Positions 33,108 through 41,947 of a stretch of 64,000 bases of DNA are shown piece after piece. The translations under genes were made by a program, and so were the position numbers. The notes under the pieces were generated by a model. It made no database searches. It was not told the origin of the DNA and worked only from the letters and a program-made list of their open reading frames with translations. Every line of letters begins with the position of its first letter. Position 1 is the first letter of the stretch. This DNA comes from a virus. The stretch spans positions 62,001 to 126,000 of IMG/VR virus record IMGVR_UViG_3300042327_001260; one strand, written 5' to 3'.

Positions 33108-34517
33108 ATGGCAGATTTAAAACCTTTAGGGAGTGAGAAATTACAAGGAATGGATAAAATAAGAAGAATTCTTGAAATTTCTAGATATAAAGAGACTACC
33201 CCAAGAAACGAAAATATAAATGAAAGTGATGGTAGTACTGAATATAGTACTAAATTATCTGATGGTTTTTACTATGGTATAGTAAGAGAAAATAGAGGAT
33301 ATATTTTAATGCACGGTGTAAAACCTGATGAATTAACTTATATGGATGAGTTGTTAGAGAGAAAACACTACCCATCATATTCACAAGCACTTAAAAGACT
33401 TAATATTATTGCTTCGGAAGTCAATAGAAATACAGGGTATTCGTATGGTACCCCTTTGATTGGTGAACAATCAGAGCCAAAAAAAAAATTCATTTTAAAA
33501 ACACCTAAACCTAATGTTGGTGGGGATTCACCTGCGCCGCCCGCAGATTTAGGGGCACCAATGCCACCACCACCTGCACCGCCCGCAGATTTAGGGGCAC
33601 CAATGCCACCACCACCTGCACCGCCCGCAGATTTAGGGGCACCAATGCCACCAATGGGTGGAGAAGAAGGAATGCCACCAATACCACCAATGGGTGGAGA
33701 AGAAGGAATGCCACCTGCAGATTTAGGGGCACCAATGCCACCAATGGGTGGAGAAGAAGGAATGCCACCTGCAGATTTAGGAATGCCACCAATGGGTGGA
33801 GGAGAAGGATTACCTCCAGCGGATTTAGGAGTACCTATGGGTGGAGAAGAAGGAATGACACCAATGGGTGGAGAAGAAGGTGATGAAGGTGGTCCTGTAG
33901 GATTAAAAACTATCCAAAAATTAACAGGTAGACTAAGTCAAAAAATAAGATCATTTGATAAGGATAAAGGTATGGATTCTCAAGACATAAAATATGTTGT
34001 TAATTCTATTTTATCAGCTATAGATTTATCAAAATTAGATGAAGACGATAAAGAAGATATTTTAGATAAATTTGATTCTTTTGAGGATTACGGAATGGGT
34101 GAAGAAGGTGATTTAGATTTAGGTGGCGAAGATGAATTTGGTATGGGTTCCGATCTAATGTCAGGTGAACCTGAAGGTTTAGGTGGTGAAGAATTACCTG
34201 CACCATCACCTGAAGAAACATTTGCAGAATCAAGAGTCGAGAAAGTTTTAACCAAATATTTTAAAATTAATGAAAATGAGAAACCAATCTTAGAAGAAAA
34301 AAGAAAAAGAGATTTTATAAATGAAAAAATAAAAAGAACAAAGGTAAGTAAAGAAATAGAAAATCTTTCTGAGACATCAAAACAAGAAATGGTTGCTAAA
34401 AAACTATTCTCTGAAAATACAAATATAAAATTTGTTGGTAAAACAAATAAAGAGAATTTAGTTTTTTCATTAAAAGGTAAACAAATAAAAGTAACACCAA
34501 ACGGTAGAATTTTATGA
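33108..34517 (+). CDS. Proline-rich repeat protein upstream of terminase
   Basis: 469 aa. Residues 15-23 (MDKIRRILE) form a leader-like helix ending I21-L-E23. Residues about 145-265 are low-complexity repeats of APPADLGAPMPPPP and MGGEEGMPP. An acidic helical part follows (DEDDKEDILDKFDSFED), then a basic C-terminus with several L/I-x-E sites (ILEE, FINE). It may be an internal scaffold or head component, and a ligand for the GYF-like domain of the 22562 protein. Stop and next start overlap (ATGA). Confidence 0.6.
   Translation: MADLKPLGSEKLQGMDKIRRILEISRYKETTPRNENINESDGSTEYSTKLSDGFYYGIVRENRGYILMHGVKPDELTYMDELLERKHYPSYSQALKRLNIIASEVNRNTGYSYGTPLIGEQSEPKKKFILKTPKPNVGGDSPAPPADLGAPMPPPPAPPADLGAPMPPPPAPPADLGAPMPPMGGEEGMPPIPPMGGEEGMPPADLGAPMPPMGGEEGMPPADLGMPPMGGGEGLPPADLGVPMGGEEGMTPMGGEEGDEGGPVGLKTIQKLTGRLSQKIRSFDKDKGMDSQDIKYVVNSILSAIDLSKLDEDDKEDILDKFDSFEDYGMGEEGDLDLGGEDEFGMGSDLMSGEPEGLGGEELPAPSPEETFAESRVEKVLTKYFKINENEKPILEEKRKRDFINEKIKRTKVSKEIENLSETSKQEMVAKKLFSENTNIKFVGKTNKENLVFSLKGKQIKVTPNGRIL
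33520..33880 (+). repeat. Coding tandem repeats, proline/glycine rich
   Basis: Units encoding PPADLGAPMPPPPA (three near-perfect ~45-nt copies at 33534-33660), then units encoding MGGEEGMPP. Almost base-perfect repetition suggests recent expansion by slippage or recombination. Confidence 0.85.
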
Positions 34518-34933
34518 ATTTAGTTTATGTAAATGAATTAGGTCCAAACTACAAGGGTGATAATTTATATGAATTTATTTTTTCTGACGTTGACGATGTT
34601 TGGGGTGAAGATTGGGATGCTGAGCCGGCTGCCGGTAAACCTTTTCCTCCTGACGTAAACTATATAAAAAAAGTTGGTGTTTTAAAAAATTCAGAAATTA
34701 ATTTAAACTTAATACAAAATTCTGATTTTTTTGGTGTTTATGATGCGATAGATGGTGTGATATCATTGGCTTGGGAAAGATCAGATAGTGATGAAATTTT
34801 AATAAATAAAAGAAAACGATTGGTTTTTCAATACGGAGAATCTGTCGAAAGTGTTGAAAATAAATTATACGAGAGAGATATCGTATTAAAATGGGAAAAA
34901 AATTTAGTTAGTGATGAAGCATATGAATCCTAA
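34514..34933 (+). CDS. Conserved phage hypothetical protein, 139 aa
   Basis: It begins MNLVYVNELGPNYKGDNLYEFIFSD in part and includes DVDDVWGEDWDAEPAAGK. Proteins with this acidic Trp-rich motif occur near terminase in other T4-like marine phages in my recollection; function unknown. It overlaps the previous gene by 4 nt and the next by ~11 nt. Confidence 0.6.
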   Translation: MNLVYVNELGPNYKGDNLYEFIFSDVDDVWGEDWDAEPAAGKPFPPDVNYIKKVGVLKNSEINLNLIQNSDFFGVYDAIDGVISLAWERSDSDEILINKRKRLVFQYGESVESVENKLYERDIVLKWEKNLVSDEAYES

Positions 34934-35510
34934 AATGGCTTTCCTTCTAAAAGAAGGGGTTTCTATTAATACTCTTGAGAAAATGAATTATTCTCAGATT
35001 GGTTTATTATATGAAAAAATAAAAAAATCTAAAATGGAGCCCAAGGAGGCTATAACAAAAACAACCACATCAACCACATATAGTCAAGATGAGGTTAAAG
35101 GTAAAACCTTTACTAAAGATGAGGATTTGAATGTTACTCTTAATCAAGACGGTACTGTTACAACAACAAAAGAAGGTGAAGTTACCGAAAAAGCAGTCTC
35201 TAAAAAACAAAGAGGATTAATGGGTGCCGCCTATTCTGTAGAAAAAGGAGATAAAAAACTAAAAGACATACCAAAAAGTTATAGAGAAAAAGTAAAAAAT
35301 GTTGTTAATTCTATGACAAAAAAACAAGTTGGTGATTTTGCTAAAACATCGGACGACGAATTAAAAAATAAGAAAAAAACAACTGAAAAAGTTAATAAGG
35401 AAGATATTAAAAAACTTGAAGAAAGCATAATAAAATTAATTGATAGTCACATTCACCCAAACATTACTAAATTTGAATTATTGAATACAATTAAAAAATA
35501 TAAAAGATAA
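34923..35510 (+). CDS. Leader-bearing DUF3008-like protein
   Basis: 195 aa from MNPKMAFLLKEG. GTG at 34911 and ATG at 34914 are alternative starts, but this ATG gives a compact leader with L9-K-E11, about the length of T4 internal-protein leaders. Residues about 100-155 match DUF3008 (SKKQRGLMGAAYSVEKG, MTKKQVGDFAKTSDDEL), a small domain common in phages. Between two ends of Lys-rich helix. Function unknown. Confidence 0.65.
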   Translation: MNPKMAFLLKEGVSINTLEKMNYSQIGLLYEKIKKSKMEPKEAITKTTTSTTYSQDEVKGKTFTKDEDLNVTLNQDGTVTTTKEGEVTEKAVSKKQRGLMGAAYSVEKGDKKLKDIPKSYREKVKNVVNSMTKKQVGDFAKTSDDELKNKKKTTEKVNKEDIKKLEESIIKLIDSHIHPNITKFELLNTIKKYKR

Positions 35511-35513
35511 TGA

Positions 35514-37292
35514 ATGTCTTTATCAAAAGAACAAATATTATTAGAATATGCTAAATGCGTAAAAGACACACCATACGCATTAAAAACCTATCTACAAACA
35601 TACGATAATACACAATCTAAATACGTACCATTAGAACTTTTTAATGATCAAGTAACCTTGGTTAATGATTACGATTCTTCGGAAGAAAATATCGCGTTAA
35701 AATACAGACAGGCTGGCGTATCAACCGTAACCTCTGCATGGGCATCAAAAAGATTGGTTTTTGCCCGTAAAGAGAAACCAGAAAAGATTCTTATCATTGC
35801 AAATAAAATGGATACTGCCGTTGAAATGGCGAATAAGGTTCGTGCTTTTGTTGAACAATGGCCTAAATGGTTAGGTGTTACATTTTCTGCCGAAAAAAAT
35901 TCACAAAGACATTTTAAATTAACAAACGGTTGTGAAGTAAAAGCGGTGGCAACATCAAAGGATGCCTTAAGGGGATATACACCAACAATATTAATTTTTG
36001 ATGAGGCGGCGTATATTAACGCAGATGAAGACTTTTGGTCTGCTTGTATGGCTTCCCTTTCAACAGGAGGTAAAGTGATTGTAATCTCAACACCAAACGG
36101 TTTTGATCCGATTTATTATTCAATTTATAGTCAAGCAGTTAAAGGTATGAATGACTTTAAAATTACAGAAATGTATTGGTTTAGGGATCCAAGGTATTCT
36201 AAAGATTTAAAACTAATTAAATGTAATGATATTGTTCATTACATGCTTAATAGGGCGGATTATAAAGACAATGAAATAACCCTTGATTATTCAGATATTA
36301 AAGTAAGTGATAGGGATTTTCAAGAGATAAAGAAAAAAGTAGAACAGGAAGGTTATAAGGCGTATAGTTCATGGTTTGAAGCTATGGCTAAAAAGTTAAA
36401 GTTTGATAAAAGAAAGATATCACAAGAACTTGAATGTAATTTTTTAGGATCAGGGGATAATGTTATTCCTGCAGAAACAATGAAAAAAATTAAAGAAAAT
36501 TATATTAGAGAACCTGAGAATAAATTTATGGGTGGGGCTCTTTGGCAATGGAAAGAACCAATTGCCGGACATCGTTATATTATGGGTGTCGATGTTTCAA
36601 GAGGGGATAGTGAAGATTTTAGTACTATAATTATAATCGATTTTGATGATAGAGAACAGGTTTTGGAATATATTGGAAAAGTTCCTCCTGATATTTTAGC
36701 AGAAATAGCATTTAAATGGGCAACAATGTATAATTCATTTATTGTTGTCGATATTACCGGAGGTATGGGTGTATCTACCTCAAGAAAATTACAAGAATTA
36801 GGTTATAAGAATTTATATATTGATGGTATAAACCCTGCAGATAAATGGAAATGGGATCCCAAATCACAAGAAAAGATACCGGGAATTAACTTTAACGCTA
36901 AAAGGGTTTTAATAGTTCAAGCCTTTGAGGAGGCATTAAGGTTTGACTTTGCGTTAAGGTCACAAAGACTTTTTAACGAATTAAACACCTTTGTTTATAT
37001 AAACGGAAGACCTGATCACCAAAAAGGACAACATGATGACTTAATAATGTCATTGGCTATGGCTATATATGTTGGTGAAACGTCATTTGCACAATTAGAA
37101 AAATCTACACAACAAGCAAAGGCGATGATTGATTCTTGGACAACAGAAACTAACACATTTAAAGAATCTTCACAGAATTTTAATCCCGGATTACCCGTTG
37201 ACCCAAACAATAATTTTGGGTACGGAAGGAATCAAGCAACTAAAAGTGATTATGAAAACTATTTATGGTTATTCGGTGGTAAAAGGGTTTAA
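35514..37292 (+). CDS. Terminase large subunit (T4 gp17-like)
   Basis: A 592-aa DNA-packaging motor. The N-terminal ATPase has the arginine-containing Walker A variant KYRQAGVST (63-71) and Walker B LIFDEAAY with D163-E164. The C-terminal RNase H-like nuclease has D360 in MGVDVSRGD, a second acidic strand (VVDITGGMG) and the final HDDLIMSLA. It acts at the portal vertex. It starts 3 nt after the upstream stop; portal and protease follow, as in T4-type head modules. Confidence 0.95.
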   Translation: MSLSKEQILLEYAKCVKDTPYALKTYLQTYDNTQSKYVPLELFNDQVTLVNDYDSSEENIALKYRQAGVSTVTSAWASKRLVFARKEKPEKILIIANKMDTAVEMANKVRAFVEQWPKWLGVTFSAEKNSQRHFKLTNGCEVKAVATSKDALRGYTPTILIFDEAAYINADEDFWSACMASLSTGGKVIVISTPNGFDPIYYSIYSQAVKGMNDFKITEMYWFRDPRYSKDLKLIKCNDIVHYMLNRADYKDNEITLDYSDIKVSDRDFQEIKKKVEQEGYKAYSSWFEAMAKKLKFDKRKISQELECNFLGSGDNVIPAETMKKIKENYIREPENKFMGGALWQWKEPIAGHRYIMGVDVSRGDSEDFSTIIIIDFDDREQVLEYIGKVPPDILAEIAFKWATMYNSFIVVDITGGMGVSTSRKLQELGYKNLYIDGINPADKWKWDPKSQEKIPGINFNAKRVLIVQAFEEALRFDFALRSQRLFNELNTFVYINGRPDHQKGQHDDLIMSLAMAIYVGETSFAQLEKSTQQAKAMIDSWTTETNTFKESSQNFNPGLPVDPNNNFGYGRNQATKSDYENYLWLFGGKRV

Positions 37293-37331
37293 TTTAAATT
37301 AAACGATACTACTTTTTAAAAAATATGTAAT

Positions 37332-39137
37332 ATGGCACAAGAAAAATATACTGTTTGGCAAAGATTAAGTAAGGCTTTTGGACCTAATTCAACTATGGAT
37401 CAACAATCCCCTGTATTTAAATTTGACAAAAAAGAGTTATTAAAAACAACAGATAAGGGTGAGTTTGAAAAAGAAAAACTACAAGCTCAACAAACAATGT
37501 ACATTGGTAAACAATGGCAGAAAGTGGAAAGTAATTTATACCAACAAGCGGTATATTATGAACCAACAAGAATGGCTTCATATTACGATTACGAGTCCAT
37601 GGAGTATACTCCAGAAATTTCTGCAGCATTAGACATATATGCAGAAGAATCAACCACCCCCGATCAAGACGGACATATATTAAAAGTTTATTCAGAATCA
37701 AAAAGAATAAAATCTGTACTAACAGATTTATTTATTAACAAAATGGACATTAATACAAACTTACCTATGTGGACTAGAAACACCTGTAAGTTTGGGGATA
37801 ATTTTATATACCTAAAGTTGGATCCTGAAAAGGGAATTGTTGGGTGTCAACAGTTACCTAACATTCAAATTGAAAGGTTAGAAAAAGGTATGAGATTTCA
37901 GCCTGACAAATATTCTCAAGAAATGGAAAACGATGCCTTGAAGTTTGTTTGGAAAGAAAAAAATATGGAGTTCAATACTTGGGAGGTTGGTCACTTCAGA
38001 ATACTTGGAGATGATAGAAAACTACCATACGGAACATCGATGTTAGAAAAAGCAAGACGTATTTGGAAACAGTTATTACTTTCTGAAGATGCCATGTTGA
38101 TATACCGTGTTTCAAGAGCACCTGAAAGAAGAGTATTCAAGGTTTTTGTTGGTAACATGGACGATAAGGACGTTGATGCATATGTACAAAGAGTTGCCAA
38201 TAAATTTAAAAGAGATCAAATCGCCGATCCTAAAACGGGTAATGTCGATATGAGATATAATCAATTGGCGGTTGATCAGGACTTTTTTATACCTGTAAGA
38301 GACGCATCAGCAACAAACCCAATAGAAACCTTACCAGGAGGGACAAACCTAGCTGAAATTGCGGATATTGAATATATTCAAAAGAAACTTGTGACTGCAC
38401 TTAGAATACCTAAAGCTTATTTAGGATTTGAGGAGGCTGTTGGTGACGGTAAAAATTTATCACTACTTGACATTAGATTTGCAAGAACCATAAATAGAAT
38501 ACAAAAATCAATGATTGCCGAATTAAATAAAATCGCAATCATTCATTTATTTTTATTAGGGTTTGAAGATGAACTGACTAATTTTACTTTAAGTTTACAT
38601 AACCCATCAAAACAGGCAGATTTATTATCTATTGAATTGTGGAAAGAAAAAATAACATTATTTAAAGATGCCGTGGCACCAATACAAGATTCTGTAGCAC
38701 CTGTATCGGCATCTTGGGCTAAAAAACATATATTAGGTTTCTCAGACGAAGAAATTAGGCTTGATTTACAACAACAAAGAATTGAAAGGGCAGTTTCTGC
38801 GGAACTTGGTAAAACTGCTGAGGTTATTACTAAAACAGGTGTCTTCGACAATATTGATAATCTTTATGGTAAAAAAGAGGGGGATAAAGGTGCTGATGCC
38901 GGAGGAGCTGGTGATTCGGATTCTGGAGGTTCTACACCACCACCGGCAGGAGGGGAAGATACCCCACCACCGGCAGGAGGAGCTGAACCACCAACAACGG
39001 AAAGATTGGTTAGAAGTGATTTAGATTTGTTAATAGAAGAAAACTTATTTAGCGGTAAAAACTATATGGATTTATCAAAAGGAAGAAATTCTTTAATTGA
39101 AATGGACGATAGATTGAGAAATTTAATAGACAAGTAA
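37332..39137 (+). CDS. Portal vertex protein (T4 gp20-like)
   Basis: 601 aa, about the size expected for the T4-type portal. Features include YYDYESMEYTPEISAALDIY, a GDNFIYLKLDPE strand and RISRAPERR-like text (YRVSRAPERRVFKVFVGN), the conserved portal core. The C-terminus has a Gly/Pro-rich linker (GGSTPPPAGGEDTPPPAGG) and a charged tail with L/I-x-E (LLIEENLF, LIEMDD). A dodecameric ring at the packaging vertex is expected. Position after terminase supports it. Confidence 0.92.
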   Translation: MAQEKYTVWQRLSKAFGPNSTMDQQSPVFKFDKKELLKTTDKGEFEKEKLQAQQTMYIGKQWQKVESNLYQQAVYYEPTRMASYYDYESMEYTPEISAALDIYAEESTTPDQDGHILKVYSESKRIKSVLTDLFINKMDINTNLPMWTRNTCKFGDNFIYLKLDPEKGIVGCQQLPNIQIERLEKGMRFQPDKYSQEMENDALKFVWKEKNMEFNTWEVGHFRILGDDRKLPYGTSMLEKARRIWKQLLLSEDAMLIYRVSRAPERRVFKVFVGNMDDKDVDAYVQRVANKFKRDQIADPKTGNVDMRYNQLAVDQDFFIPVRDASATNPIETLPGGTNLAEIADIEYIQKKLVTALRIPKAYLGFEEAVGDGKNLSLLDIRFARTINRIQKSMIAELNKIAIIHLFLLGFEDELTNFTLSLHNPSKQADLLSIELWKEKITLFKDAVAPIQDSVAPVSASWAKKHILGFSDEEIRLDLQQQRIERAVSAELGKTAEVITKTGVFDNIDNLYGKKEGDKGADAGGAGDSDSGGSTPPPAGGEDTPPPAGGAEPPTTERLVRSDLDLLIEENLFSGKNYMDLSKGRNSLIEMDDRLRNLIDK

Positions 39138-39144
39138 TATTTAT
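39137..39144 (+). promoter_or_regulatory. Late-type promoter motif ATATTTAT
   Basis: Starts at the portal stop codon; 8 nt before the ATG at 39153. Confidence 0.5.
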
Positions 39145-39152
39145 AATAAAAA

Positions 39153-39887
39153 ATGATTATGAATACATTTGGTAATATTAAAACAAATATAGAAAGGGTG
39201 GCTTCTGAATTGGCTAAAAAACCAGAATTTAAAAGATTTATTTTTGAATTTAATGGTTTGGTTCTAAAAAATAAAGATATAAGTGAGTTATATAGTATAT
39301 ATGACGATTTATCGTCTAATAAAGGAATTGCTCCTGATATTGTTAATGATTATGTTAATGAATCTATAGAATACTCTCAGATTCTTTTAGAAAGTCAGAG
39401 AAAAAATATTGTTCATTTAAATAATTGGATTTCTTCTTGGACTAAATCAAATAAAAATGATTATTCCGATATAGATAATGCGGTTTATAATAACAGTATA
39501 AGAAATTTAGAATCAGTTTTAGAATCTAAAAATAACATAAAGAAAACTTTAATAAGTGAAGAAAAAATTACTGTTAAAGAAAATATAAATCTACCTATAA
39601 GTTCGATGGTTAGTATTGCTAACAAGACTTTATCAAAACAAATTTCAAATTTATCAGAAGGAGATAAAAAAGAATTAGAATCAATATTAACAATGGATTA
39701 CGATACTATGAAAAAAGATTTTAATTCATTAAAAGAAGATGTTGTAAAAAAATTAAAAATCACTTTAAATGAATCTTCAGAATCAAGTGTTGGAGATTCA
39801 ATTAGCAAGACAATAGAAAAAATAATGGATGCAAAATGCAACTATTATGACTATTATAAACTTAAAAAATTAAATTTGGGACTATGA
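39153..39887 (+). CDS. Hypothetical helical head-region protein, 244 aa
   Basis: Not recognised. Predicted helical and Ser/Asn/Lys-rich, beginning MIMNTFGNIKTNIERVASEL; ATG at 39159 is an alternative start. Between portal and protease, where T4 has small prohead core genes (gp67/gp68), so a minor core component is possible, though no homology is visible. Stop overlaps the next start. Confidence 0.55.
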   Translation: MIMNTFGNIKTNIERVASELAKKPEFKRFIFEFNGLVLKNKDISELYSIYDDLSSNKGIAPDIVNDYVNESIEYSQILLESQRKNIVHLNNWISSWTKSNKNDYSDIDNAVYNNSIRNLESVLESKNNIKKTLISEEKITVKENINLPISSMVSIANKTLSKQISNLSEGDKKELESILTMDYDTMKKDFNSLKEDVVKKLKITLNESSESSVGDSISKTIEKIMDAKCNYYDYYKLKKLNLGL

Positions 39888-40156
39888 AAAAATTTTTTAA
39901 TGGTTTAGGTGGGTTGTTCAAGGATAGTAGTGGAAATGCGTCTTCAAAAAGATTCATAGGAATACTTTGTGGTGTTTCTCTTTGTATTACTTTGTATGTG
40001 AACAGTTATTCTCACGGTGATATCAAACCTTCAGACACACTTGTTAATGCGGTTGCAATGTTAGCTTTTGGGTGTTTAGGGTTAACCTCCACAGAAAAGA
40101 TTTTTGGAAAAAAATCAGAAGAAAAAAAAGAAGACAATAATCAAGAAAACATTTGA
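39884..40156 (+). CDS. Holin-like small membrane protein
   Basis: 90 aa. A short N-terminus with DSSGNASSKRFIG precedes two hydrophobic segments (about 28-43 and 57-73) and a charged Lys/Glu tail. The G-N-x-S-S-x-R start before TM1 and the charged tail match a family of small phage membrane proteins annotated as holins. It would form inner-membrane holes at lysis. Holin function is inferred. Confidence 0.6.
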   Translation: MKKFFNGLGGLFKDSSGNASSKRFIGILCGVSLCITLYVNSYSHGDIKPSDTLVNAVAMLAFGCLGLTSTEKIFGKKSEEKKEDNNQENI

Positions 40157-40329
40157 TTTTTTTGTTTGTGTTTTGCTTTTTGAATTTGAGCCCTTCGTAT
40201 AACGGAGGGTTTTTTGTATTCCTTCCTTTCTTGTAATTGTTGTATTTGTTTTGTTTTATAAATTTTAAATTTATAATTCTTTAATGCTTGCTCAATAGAC
40301 TTTTCATTTTTAACCGGTACTATAATCAT
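40141..40329 (-). CDS. rpsU: Phage-encoded ribosomal protein bS21
   Basis: 62 aa, close to the 64-65 aa of Bacteroidota bS21. MIIVPVKNEKSIEQALKNYK and YKKPSVIRRAQIQKAK match the family core: an I-P-V-K start, A-L-K-x-Y/F-K, and K-P-S-V-x-R. bS21 binds the 30S platform near the 16S 3' end. As I recall, in Flavobacterium it helps hide the anti-Shine-Dalgarno using a tyrosine near position 54; here position 54 is His. A strong AAAAGGA Shine-Dalgarno lies 7 nt before the ATG, unlike its neighbours. It is antisense inside the late head operon and carries a + strand terminator within its coding sequence. Expression late in infection is suggested by an ATATTTAT motif. Confidence 0.9.
   Translation of the reverse strand: MIIVPVKNEKSIEQALKNYKFKIYKTKQIQQLQERKEYKKPSVIRRAQIQKAKHKQKNQMFS
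40191..40215 (+). terminator. + strand terminator inside the antisense bS21 gene
   Basis: CCCTTCGT-ATA-ACGGAGGG (one T-G bulge pair) followed by TTTTTT on the + strand, 35 nt after the holin-like gene. On the - strand it encodes KPSVIRRA of bS21. Confidence 0.75.
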
Positions 40330-40336
40330 ATTTTTT

Positions 40337-40343
40337 TCCTTTT
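40337..40343 (-). promoter_or_regulatory. Shine-Dalgarno AAAAGGA of bS21
   Basis: On the - strand AAAAGGA lies 7 nt before the ATG at 40329. No other gene checked here has a comparable site. Confidence 0.75.
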
Positions 40344-40348
40344 ATGAT

Positions 40349-40356
40349 ATAAATAT
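40349..40356 (-). promoter_or_regulatory. Late-type promoter motif for bS21
   Basis: Reads ATATTTAT on the - strand, 19 nt before the bS21 ATG, leaving room for the Shine-Dalgarno in the transcript. Confidence 0.5.
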
Positions 40357-40435
40357 ACGTAATTTTTTCAAATTTTGACAACACAAAAAAGTTTTATTAT
40401 ATTTTTTAAAACAATAAACGTGCAACACATGAAAA

Positions 40436-40885
40436 ATGAAAAAAGGAAAAACATCAAAATTAAACATATTTGATGAAGCAAAATGTCACTATGGGACGGT
40501 AGACTCTAAAAATTTTAAATCAATTTATATAGTATTACAAACGTGGATCGAACCAATAGTTGATCACAGTAATTGGAATAAAATCACGGGGGAGTTAAAA
40601 AGACAAATTTTACACACATTATTAGAAGTGGCTGATACCACAACATTTGAAAGGAAATATATTGTTGATTTAGATTTAAGGACAAGTGGAATACAAAAAA
40701 ATAAAAAAAGTTTTTTAAATCTTGAAATAACTTTATTTGTTAATAATCAAAATCTTAATTTTAAATCTTTAATTTTAAGAGGAAAAATAAAAAAAATCTT
40801 AGAGTCAGTGTATATTGATGACTTAAAAAATTCAAAGTATTTTATATTAAGTAAAACGAAATTGAAAGAAACGGTAAGTATATAA
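40436..40885 (+). CDS. Hypothetical protein, 149 aa
   Basis: Not recognised. Begins MKKGKTSKLNIFDEAKCHYG; alternating strands and helices, basic. Divergent from bS21 with a 106-nt gap. A weak TTATATTTTTT stands where other units have ATATTTAT. Placed just before the prohead protease, so likely a late gene. Confidence 0.6.
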   Translation: MKKGKTSKLNIFDEAKCHYGTVDSKNFKSIYIVLQTWIEPIVDHSNWNKITGELKRQILHTLLEVADTTTFERKYIVDLDLRTSGIQKNKKSFLNLEITLFVNNQNLNFKSLILRGKIKKILESVYIDDLKNSKYFILSKTKLKETVSI

Positions 40886-40892
40886 TATTTAT
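40885..40892 (+). promoter_or_regulatory. Late-type promoter motif ATATTTAT
   Basis: 14 nt before the protease ATG at 40907. Confidence 0.55.
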
Positions 40893-40906
40893 CATTAAAA
40901 ACAATT

Positions 40907-41614
40907 ATGAAAATATTAGGACCTAAAGATACAGGAAAGGGTATTTTAGTTGAGTGGGATGCTGGAGTTATAAACCCTAATGATGCCAGAAATAATCAAG
41001 TTATTAAAGAATCTTACGGACAGTTAGATTATTCTAAACCATTTGTATTTTATGCAACATTACAAAAATACGGAGTACCAAATAGAAACGGAAGAATTTA
41101 TCCTGAAAAAATATTAAAAAGAGAAGCTGAAAAATATAAGGATATGATTAATAGAGGTATGTCAATATCCGAATTAAATCACCCTGAATCATCACTTATT
41201 GATTTAGATAGAGTTGCCCATTTAATTACAGACATTTGGTGGGAAGATAACGTACTAATGGGTAAAATAAAATTATTAACTACTCCGGGGTTTCATGAAA
41301 GAGGTATTGTATCATCTAAAGGAGATGTTGCGGCAAACATGATGAGACAAGGTGTTACTATGGGAGTATCTTCTCGTGGTGTTGGTTCACTTGTTAAAAA
41401 AGGAGAACAAAATGAAGTACAAGATGATTTTGAATTAATATGTTTTGATTTAGTGTCGTCACCATCGACACCTGGAGCATATCTTTATTTAAATCAAGAT
41501 GACAGACCTAAGTATGAAGAAAAACTTGAAGAACATCGAGTTGAAGTTTCTAACTCCGGTTTAGACAAATCTATTGACTTAATGAAAAGATTATCCGATT
41601 ATTTGGGTAAATAA
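40907..41614 (+). CDS. Prohead protease (T4 gp21-like)
   Basis: A 235-aa serine protease that matures the prohead. The expected triad is visible: H92 in ELNHPE, S155/S156 in GVSSRGVGS, and D181 in ICFDLVSSPSTPGAY. In T4, gp21 cuts scaffold, capsid and internal proteins after L/I-x-E. Here such sites occur in the capsid protein (I58-N-E60), many in the scaffold, and in the N-terminal leaders of about 18 other proteins. Order protease-scaffold-capsid is the same as in T4. It is probably active only inside the prohead. Confidence 0.93.
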   Translation: MKILGPKDTGKGILVEWDAGVINPNDARNNQVIKESYGQLDYSKPFVFYATLQKYGVPNRNGRIYPEKILKREAEKYKDMINRGMSISELNHPESSLIDLDRVAHLITDIWWEDNVLMGKIKLLTTPGFHERGIVSSKGDVAANMMRQGVTMGVSSRGVGSLVKKGEQNEVQDDFELICFDLVSSPSTPGAYLYLNQDDRPKYEEKLEEHRVEVSNSGLDKSIDLMKRLSDYLGK

Positions 41615-41626
41615 AAAATTTAAGAC

Positions 41627-41836
41627 ATGGATGAAAAATATTTTGTAGCTAGAGTAACTACCGACATGGTAGATGAAAACACAGGAAAAGTAAAAAAAAT
41701 TAAAGAAGAAAAATTAGTTAAGGGTTATTCACCGACGGACGTTGAGGCAAAAGTAACTAAAGCGTATGAAACTTATACTATGGATTGGAGAATCACAGCG
41801 ATAGTAGAAAGTAAAATTGATGAGGTTATAGAATAA
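41627..41836 (+). CDS. DUF4494-like small protein
   Basis: 69 aa: YFVARVTTDMVDENTGKVKKIKEEKLVKGYSPTDVEAKV in parts, with VTKAYETY and the final ITAIVESKIDEVI, matching DUF4494, a small family known mostly from Bacteroidota. Function unknown. It is another sign of the host group. Confidence 0.75.
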   Translation: MDEKYFVARVTTDMVDENTGKVKKIKEEKLVKGYSPTDVEAKVTKAYETYTMDWRITAIVESKIDEVIE

Positions 41837-41857
41837 TTTTAATTAAAATTTTAGTTT

Positions 41858-41892
41858 TAAAAGGGATGGTAATTTTTTACTGTCCCTTTTTT
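41858..41892 (+). terminator. Rho-independent terminator
   Basis: AAAGGGA...TCCCTTT with an inner GGTAA/TTACT pairing, followed by eight Ts, after the protease-DUF4494 unit. Confidence 0.85.
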
Positions 41893-41947
41893 TTACGCTT
41901 AAACATACGTAATAATGATATTTTTTTAACTTTTTTAAAACTATGAT

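Noticed and set aside
33511-33792. A 93-aa - strand ORF of Leu/Val/His repeats
   Set aside because: It is the complement of the proline/glycine-rich coding repeats; its composition is an artefact of that low complexity and it has no start context.
33520-33880. Regular repeats that might suggest a CRISPR array
   Set aside because: The units are contiguous without unique spacers, keep a reading frame and lie inside an ORF.
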